Assembly (NCBI RefSeq): GCF_932276165.1
Contig: NC_064009.1
Span: 3,286,001-3,350,000 of the forward strand
Origin: Plutella xylostella
Lineage: Eukaryota; Arthropoda; Insecta; Lepidoptera; Plutellidae
Reading direction: 5' to 3'
DNA: 64,000 bases
Shown: positions 57,483 through 64,000 of the stretch, piece by piece
How the letters are laid out: every line of letters begins with the position of its first letter
How positions within the stretch are numbered: position 1 is the first letter of the stretch
The notes under the pieces: model-generated
Databases searched by the model: none
The model's input: the letters and a program-made list of their open reading frames with translations, nothing else
What the model was told of the DNA's origin: nothing
Program-made: the position numbers and the translations under genes

Positions 57483-58271
57483 ACAGGGTGTTGCAAAAAG
57501 GCTAACTAAGACTGAAACTGAAATCAGAATTTCAAAATTCGCCAAAAAAAAATATTTCATTTTTCATAGAATCTTAGTTAGTCACGTGACTTTTTAGTAT
57601 GGAGAATGAATATTTTTAGGGTTCCGTAGCCAAAATGGCAAAAACGGAACCCTTATAGTTTCGTCATGTCCGTCTGTCCGTCTGTCCGTCTGTCCGTCTG
57701 TCCGTCTGTCACAGCCGATTTACTCGGAAACTATAAGTACTACAGTGATGAAATTTGATGGGAATATGTGTTGTATGAACCGCTACAAAAATATGACACT
57801 AAATAGTAAAAAAAAGAATTGGGGGTGGGGCCCCCCATACATGTAACTGAGGGATGAAATTTTTTTTTTCGATGTACATACCCGTGTGGGGTATCAATGG
57901 AAAGGTCTTTTAAAATGATATAAAGTTTTCTAAAAAACATTTTTCTTAAAGTGAACGGTTTTTGAGATATCAGCTCTCAAAGTCGTAAAAAGTATGTCCC
58001 CCCCCCCTCTATTTTTATAACTACGGGGTATAAAATTCTAAAAAAAATAGAGGTGATGCATGCTAATTAACTCTTTCAACGATTTTTGGTTTGATCAAAG
58101 TATCTCTTATAGTTTTTGAGATAGGTTGATTTAACTGTAATATTATATTTGCTGCTACGGAACCCTTTGTGCGCGAGCCCGACTCGCACATGGCCGGTTT
58201 TTTTAGATATAACATGCTGCACATGCTGGTTTCGGCTTAGTAAACCTATACCCTTTTCGCAACACTCTGTA
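57483..58271. mobile_element. ACAGGGTGTTGCAAAAAGG MITE split by another element
   Basis: The left end ACAGGGTGTTGCAAAAAGGC and the right end (GGTTTCGGCTTAGTAAACC, CCCTTTTCGCAACACTCTGT) belong to the family at 1667-1877. A different repeat has been inserted between them at 57618-58204. Confidence 0.75.
57618..58204 (+). mobile_element. Repeat with GGGTTCCGTAGC ends and TCCG/TCTG run, nested
   Basis: It begins AGGGTTCCGTAGCCAAAATG then AAAACGGAACCCTTATAG, and has five CCGTCTGT units (57670-57708). It ends GCTACGGAACCCTTTGTGCG then CTCGCACATGGCCGGTTTTT. It is a common dispersed repeat type in Lepidoptera; its class is not determined here. Confidence 0.7.
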
Positions 58272-58729
58272 AACGTGATTTGAACAATACCTATTTCACT
58301 TGAAGAGATTTTTTTGTATGTCTCGATAAATAATTATTTTGATTCATCTATCTTCCATCCACGAGTCTTACCACCAAACGGTTTGCGCTGGGGTGGCACA
58401 CATATCTCTCTTGCTGATTGTACCTACACTTGGACACAGAAGTAGGTACTAGGTAAAGTCGAAAGCGGAAATCTGGTGCGGAGGTGTAAACTCTTACTTT
58501 ATAGGTTACTGTAGTGAATATCGGATTACTGTGGGAGCGCTCCGGTCCGGTTATTCCCGGGTAGCCGGTAAAGTCACCGAAGCTGTTTGATACTCGAATT
58601 GAATCGGGAATTAATTGAGGTTCACTATTTGTAATAGTGTTCGTAGAAATGTCAATAAGTTCAACTGTTTACTTGTATAACATTTAAATTGAGATTCTCA
58701 ACTCCGGTCATGCTTTGTCAATAAATTAA

Positions 58730-58870
58730 GGCCCTGTTTCACAATGTCTGGTTAGTGGCTACCTGCCAGATAAAAGACATGCTGTCACTCTCTGTTATTA
58801 TTTTTTTGACAGTGACAGAATGTATTTTATCACACGGGTAGTCACTAACCAGACATTGTGAAACAGGCCC
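58730..58870. mobile_element. 141-bp MITE
   Basis: Inverted repeats: GGCCCTGTTTCACAATGTCT then GGTTAGTGGCTACC at the left, complement at the right (GGTAGTCACTAACC, AGACATTGTGAAACAGGCCC). Confidence 0.88.
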
Positions 58871-60302
58871 AGAGTGTTTTGTAGTATTTCCCTGTCTATA
58901 TTGTCGTATGCCTTCGTAAAGTACCTATACTGAAAGTGGATGGATGTCTTGCCCGTATTCCCACTTCCACAGCATAAATCGAATACCTGATTTCCGAACC
59001 CAATATCATTGGCGAAATAAAGTCCCAGTGACGAGCCGTTCCTAAACATCATTATAATTTTAGTGAATACTAAACGTACTGCCTGTACGTTCTTCGTTAG
59101 GAAATCCATAATTATCTAGGTGGGAGAGAAAACACTAAAAGCCTTTTAACTTACAACTAATAAAATTGGCAAGTGATGGCTTCCTCGACAAACACATATT
59201 CCCATAAATTCCCCCTGAAAGCCCGGTAACTCTGCCTGGGGGGTTACTTTAGCTTATGATAAACGTAGTTAGTAACGTCAATAAATGTACTGTAGCTACC
59301 TCGAAAAAGTGAGGTTCGATACTCGATTCGCAACAAATGTGTGAAAGAAATAGGCGCCACCGTTATGCCACTCTTAGAACTTTTAGTAATAAGGCCTTCG
59401 ATTGTGCTATTATTTTTTTGTTATACCTCTGTGAATCCTCTTTGTGGGCAGCCGTATTTAATGCCTTATCAGACCTCCCTTCGATTGTCACAACTGTGCT
59501 TTGGCTCTTATATTTTTCCGTTTGCATCAGAGCTTTCGTTAATTCGTTCATCGTATAGCTAGAGTGACCTTCCAGAACCTCGCGCCACACCTCGCGAGAG
59601 TAACGTCTTTTACCAAGTTAACGAACACATGCACCAAGTTTCAGGTGAGCGGCGGAAATTTAGATAAATGCGTATTTGTTCCGCCAGACTATCGCGCAAA
59701 TCTTTCTCCTTACGTTATGTGGAACTATTCCACTATTGTTTAGTGTTTTAGGTACTCATAGCTTATAGATACATGTAAATTGAGATGGGTATACAATAAA
59801 TAAATGTAAAAACTTACGACAAATATTTTAAAAAGTAAAGTTAATACGTATATTTTGTCGCCCAACGTGGGACCAGTTATGTACACGCTCGTCACTCTTA
59901 TAAATAAAAAAAACAAATTTACTTTCTACTAAATGCTATATTTAGATACAAATAATGCTAAAATTAACCCTCATGTAAAATACCTGTGTAACTGTTCTAT
60001 TTGCGCATTAAAGATTTATTATAACTTTGTTGTGCAGCATTTACCGGAATCGCCCTCAGGTAGAAAAACAGTTTCTTCCAAACAACTTGAGCGGTTTAAG
60101 ATCGACCCGGCGCCATTTAAGAGCTCCAGGGAACGCCACTGTTGAATGTTAGATGTTAGTTTTCCTATTATCGACAAGTCTCTTTAACTTACGTGTTTTA
60201 TATTGAGTATAACACTTATCGGAACCGATTACCATAACTTCACCGTAATAGGGAGTAGTATATGTAGTAGAACTTAAATTCCTTATTTCTAAAGAATTCA
60301 TT
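58871..60302. other. Gene-free stretch
   Basis: No gene recognised. TCGCCCAACGTGGGACC at about 59859 resembles a retroviral-type primer binding site, but no LTR or gag adjoins it. Confidence 0.4.
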
Positions 60303-60375
60303 GATATACTTAGCAGGATTCGAACCCATGGGCTTACAAATGAGAGCCGAGACCTCATACTTCGCCACCACGACT
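60303..60375 (-). mobile_element. tRNA-like SINE head fragment
   Basis: On the minus strand it carries a TGGTGGCGAAGTATGAGGTC A-box region and a CCCATGGGTTCGAATCCTGC B-box region, without an intact tRNA fold. A short SINE remnant, or less likely a decayed tRNA gene. Confidence 0.5.
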
Positions 60376-60410
60376 CTATTGTTATTGATTATGTTAAAAT
60401 TCTACCAACT

Positions 60411-60512
60411 AAACTGCGTTGCGACGTCACCTGCGACAGTAATCAAGCATTTACCCTGAAAATCTGTCAAAACACTCGCAGATTTTTACGATGCGACGTC
60501 GCAACGCAGTTT
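60411..60512. mobile_element. Small MITE with AAACTGCGTTGCGACGTC ends
   Basis: AAACTGCGTTGCGACGTCAC at the left and its complement (GCGACGTCGCAACGCAGTTT) at the right, about 60 bp of loop. Confidence 0.8.
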
Positions 60513-61562
60513 TTTGGACTAGCCCTAAATGGAGAATGTATAGATTATCTGAAATGTTGGTACTAAAATCCTAGCTATAAATAATTGAAATATTATTTCG
60601 AAATCCGAATCGGAAAGCAAAGAGCGACCGCCTGTGATTGGGCAATGCGGTGATCAGTAGCGCCGCTATTGGTTCCTAATCGCCGGCTCAACAATTCCGA
60701 CTGATTGCGTCCATTATCGCATTAGGGCAGTGACGCAGTGTGGAATACGCGAATGAATTACTGCGTTACTATTGGACTGTTGATTATAAGTTTAGCATTA
60801 AATTGTATAGGAAGGATTTTTCTGTTACTCGTAATATTGTTATCAATTTTATTGCCTCCTTGCTGTATATGATCCTAGTCGCCATTGTGGTTGAGATCAG
60901 TTGCTTCAAAAAAATCACATAGGTACATGTAAGTAGTGAATATCTGTTTTCCTTTTTTCATAATCCATACCTACAGATTGTAGCCGGGAAGGCATTACTT
61001 AAATTTTCAGCAAGAATGACTGAGTTATAAAGGCGCACCAAATAGTCATATGATGCATCATTTCGTTTTAAAAACCAACATTATTATATCGAACCCAGAA
61101 TAAGATGAAGGCGTATGGAAAATAATTATATTCCAGGAATGAAAGTTCAGTCATTAACTTTGCTGCATGTGACACTTAAGTCATGCATAACCAGACGTAT
61201 ACTCAGATGAGAAACCGACAGAGTAATGCAATAACAAGTCATAACAACAGCAAAAACTGATAATCAAATTCAAAAACAAACGTTGCAACGCTGTAAATTT
61301 CGATGAAAAATCATAACAATTGAATTGAACCATTATTGGATTACAAATTGGAATCAGAAATCAAACGCTGACCTACGGACTGAAATGTGGCTGGGGGCCT
61401 GTAAAGCATGTGGGTAGATGTCGCTTGTAAACCCTTTTTACGACGGCAACGTATTCCGTTGGGCAGTCGAATACAGAGCTTCAAACTAGACGGTGTTTCA
61501 TTTATTTCATTGGCTAACGAGCTGTGGTTACCCGCGCGTGTGTTCGTTATAAAAAAACGATA
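60513..61562. other. Region upstream of gag; LTR expected but not delimited
   Basis: The 5' LTR and primer site of the gypsy element should lie here or just upstream. I could not recognise LTR ends because the partner LTR is outside the window. Confidence 0.4.
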
Positions 61563-62213
61563 ATGTCGAGTGTTATGGGTCATATTTCGATCTTTGATCA
61601 TAATACTCAGGATTGGCAAATATTTCTCGGTCGCCTTGAACAATTTATTAAGTTAAATAAGATTGCGGACGATAACAAAGGCGCGTTGTTGCTAACGCAT
61701 TTGTCCGATGAAACTTATCGTTTGGCACAGAACTTAGTTCATCCGAAAAATATTGTGGATGTCGAGTTCGACGGTCTAGTGAAGGAGCTCAGCGGACATT
61801 TTACACCGAAGCGGTGTACGTTCGCCGATAGGGCGAAATTTTATGAAGCGACAAGGGCGAGTGGTGAAAGTGTCGAGTCATGGGCGGCGCGGCTGCGCGG
61901 GCTCGCGGTGCACTGCGAGTTCGGCAGCGCCTTGGAGCTGCTGCTGAGGGACAGGTTCGTGCTGGGCATGAACGCGGGCCCCGAGCGGGACCGCCTGTTC
62001 GAGACGGACGCGACCACCGTGACCTTCGGCAAGGCGCTGGAGGTGGCGCAGCAGGCGGCGTGCGCGCGGCAGGCGCGCCAGCACCTGGCGCCGCCGCCCC
62101 ACGTCAAGGAGGAGCCGGTATACAGGGTGGGCGACGACAGGGACGTCCACCGATGTCAAGTGTGCGGGTTGAAAGGTCACGAGGCCGACAAGTGTCGTTT
62201 TATCGTCGTATAA
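61563..62213 (+). CDS. Gag-like protein of a Ty3/gypsy retrotransposon
   Basis: 216 residues from the ATG at 61563. The N-terminal 160 residues look like a retrotransposon capsid: hydrophobic helices, WQIFLGRLEQFIKLN near residue 16, then ATRASGESVESWAARLRGLA and a short motif resembling LRDRFVLGM. A CCHC zinc knuckle (C-x2-C-x4-H-x4-C, CQVCGLKGHEADKC) lies near the end. The frame stops at 62211-62213, but a second knuckle (CKQCGAKGHLKKVC) follows directly in the +1 frame, so gag and pol are separated by a frame change between the two knuckles. The first half is AT-rich and 61880-62130 is very GC-rich. Confidence 0.85.
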   Translation: MSSVMGHISIFDHNTQDWQIFLGRLEQFIKLNKIADDNKGALLLTHLSDETYRLAQNLVHPKNIVDVEFDGLVKELSGHFTPKRCTFADRAKFYEATRASGESVESWAARLRGLAVHCEFGSALELLLRDRFVLGMNAGPERDRLFETDATTVTFGKALEVAQQAACARQARQHLAPPPHVKEEPVYRVGDDRDVHRCQVCGLKGHEADKCRFIVV

Positions 62214-64000
62214 GTGCAAGCAGTGTGGTGCCAAAGGGCATCTTAAAAAAGTTTGTGCTGTTAAAAAGTGTGCAAATCGGTTAAATAACCTGTGCGCGGT
62301 CGAATCTTCCGATGACGCGGAGGGTAAAAGTGACGGCCATATTTGTAAGGAATGTGAAGTATTTAACCTGAGGTACGTCAGCTATAATCCTATTACTATT
62401 TCTGTTTCAATCAATGGAATTAACATAATAATGGAACTCGATTCTGGCTCAGGTGCCACTGTTATTTCAAGTAAACTATATAAAGAATATTTCCAAAATT
62501 ATATATTACATGATTGTAACCTCAAATTATGTCTATATAACGGTCACAAAATTTCTCCCCTTGGTTATTTTCTTGCTGAAGTAAAGTACCAGAAAGATTG
62601 CAAGCAGTTAAAGATTTTTGTGATAGAAAATGGCGGACCACCGTTACTGGGGAGGGACTTTATGACTCATTTTAAGTTATGTCTGACGACTGTAAATAAT
62701 ATAATTTCTACTGATCAGTGTCCGACAGAGGTCTCTCAATTATTAAAGGATTATTCTACGTTATTTAAAGACGAACTAGGAATTTTCAATCGTTTCAAAG
62801 TCAGTTTACATTTGAAGGAGGGGGTAACACCGAAATATTTTAAACCTCGAACAGTGCCCTTTGCTTTGAAAGAAAAGGTTGAGGCAGAAATCGACCGTTT
62901 GGTAGGTTTAGGTATTCTTGTACCTACCGAGTATGCTGAATACGCGACTCCAATAGTTCCTGTTCTAAAAGAGAACGGAAAGGTAAAGATAGCTGGTGAC
63001 TTTTCTTTAACACTTAATAAAGTGCTTAAGATAGAAAAATACCCGCTGCCACGGATAGAAGAGGTATTTGCCATGATCGGGGGTGGAGATAAGTATACAA
63101 AAATTGATCTCAGTAACGCCTACAATCAGTTTTGTTTGTCGGAGACTGATGGCTCACAAGATTTAACTACCATTAGCACCTCGAAGGGACTTTTCAAGTA
63201 CACTCGATTAGTCTATGGTTTGGCTAACGCACCTGCAATCTTTCAGCGTGCCATGGAGAATTTACTTGTAGGTATAAAGGGCGTCAGCTGCTGGTATGAC
63301 GACATCTGTGTAACAGGTCCAACTAAAGAGGTACATATTCAGCGTTTACGAGAAGTGTTGTCTCGTTTAAGTGACGCAGGTCTACGCCTTCAAAAAGACA
63401 AGTGTTCCTTTTTTCAGGACAGCGTCACTTATCTCGGCTTCATTATAGACAAAAACGGCTTGCGGGCGTGTCCAAAAAAGACCGAAGCGATTATCAACTC
63501 ACCGCCCCCGACTAATGTAACAGAGGTGAAGAGGTTTCTGGGAGTAATTAACTATTACCGTAGTTTCGTCCCTGGGGCATCAGACCTACTGAGTCCGCTG
63601 CACGAGCTGCTGCGGAGCGGGGCGGAGTGGGCGTGGGGCGCGCGCCAGCAGCGAGCCTTCGACGCGGTGAAGGCGGAGCTGGGCTCGTCGCGCGTGCTGA
63701 CGCACTACGCGCCGGGCGCGCCGCTCACGCTGACGGTGGACGCGGGCCCGGCCGGCCTGGGCGCCGTGCTGTCTCAGCGCGGGCCCGACGGACTTGAGCG
63801 CCCTCTGGCCTTCGCGTCCCGATCGCTAAGCCCCAGCGAACGAAATTACAGCCAGGTCCAAAAAGAGGCGACGGCCATCATCTTTGGCGTACAGCATTTC
63901 CACCAGTATTTGTATGGACGAGATGAGCCATTCACGCTGAAAACCGATCATCGTCCACTCATTTCAATTTTTGGCAAGAAAAATGGAATTCCCGCCATGG
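62209..64000 (+). CDS. Pol of a Ty3/gypsy retrotransposon (protease, RT, RNase H), truncated by window edge
   Basis: Open without stops from 62209 to the window end, in the +1 frame relative to gag. In order: zinc knuckle; a retropepsin with LDSGSGATVIS (catalytic Asp 62440-62442) and LLGRDF; reverse transcriptase with KYPLPRIEEVF, YTKIDLSNAYNQF, LVYGLANAPAIFQRAME and the catalytic WYDD box (63292-63303), then FLGVINYYRSFVPG; and RNase H with the first acidic residue in LTVDAGPAGLGAVL (63739-63741), QKEATAI and TDHRPL. This order (protease-RT-RNase H) and the RT motifs fit Ty3/gypsy elements of the K02A2.6-like type. Integrase should follow to the right. No disabling stop is visible in the part shown. 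Confidence 0.92.

Noticed and set aside
59850..59880. Primer binding site of an LTR element (TCGCCCAACGTGGGACC)
   Set aside because: No LTR end precedes it, no gag follows, and it lies 1.7 kb from the gypsy gag start. Left as a weak resemblance.

Overview
The window looks like nuclear DNA of a lepidopteran (moth or butterfly). It is AT-rich, has short GC-rich exons separated by kilobase introns, and is crowded with repeats typical of that order: Lep1-type Helitrons, tRNA-headed SINEs, 5'-truncated RTE LINE tails and many foldback MITEs. I assign no species. All similarities come from reading the sequence; no database was searched.

Layout. (1) 401-7066, minus strand: the 5' seven exons of a UCKL1-type uridine-cytidine kinase. 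Its 3' part lies left of the window, and the 3' edge of exon 3 is tandemly triplicated. (2) 7067-31946: about 25 kb without a recognisable host gene, dominated by nested DNA transposons. A 5.5-kb element (E3, 14271-19812) holds one copy of a second element (E1, 15404-18259). A second E1 copy lies inverted at 26147-29310. Both E1 copies carry a SINE, an RTE fragment and two arrays of a 13-bp motif repeated at exactly 21-bp spacing. (3) 31947-38998, minus strand: the last six exons of netrin (EGF-2, EGF-3, linker, C345C/NTR domain). (4) 39941-47227, plus strand: three tandem copies of a spermidine/thialysine-type GNAT acetyltransferase gene. A and C are intact by inspection; B has a broken start region. 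If the netrin 5' exons lie to the right as expected, this array is nested antisense in a netrin intron. (5) 47228-61562: gene-free, with a Helitron, SINEs, MITEs and a third motif-array transposon (E2, 51987-53383). (6) 61563 to the right edge: gag and most of pol of a Ty3/gypsy LTR retrotransposon, cut by the window end.

The host genes (nucleoside salvage, axon guidance, polyamine or thialysine acetylation) share no evident pathway and there is no operon. The most unusual content is the set E1, E2 and E3. They have short GGGT- or GGTT-like terminal inverted repeats, and E1 and E3 have 4-bp target duplications. Each has its own 13-15 bp motif clustered near both ends. A second theme is repeated duplication of exon edges in UCKL1 and netrin.
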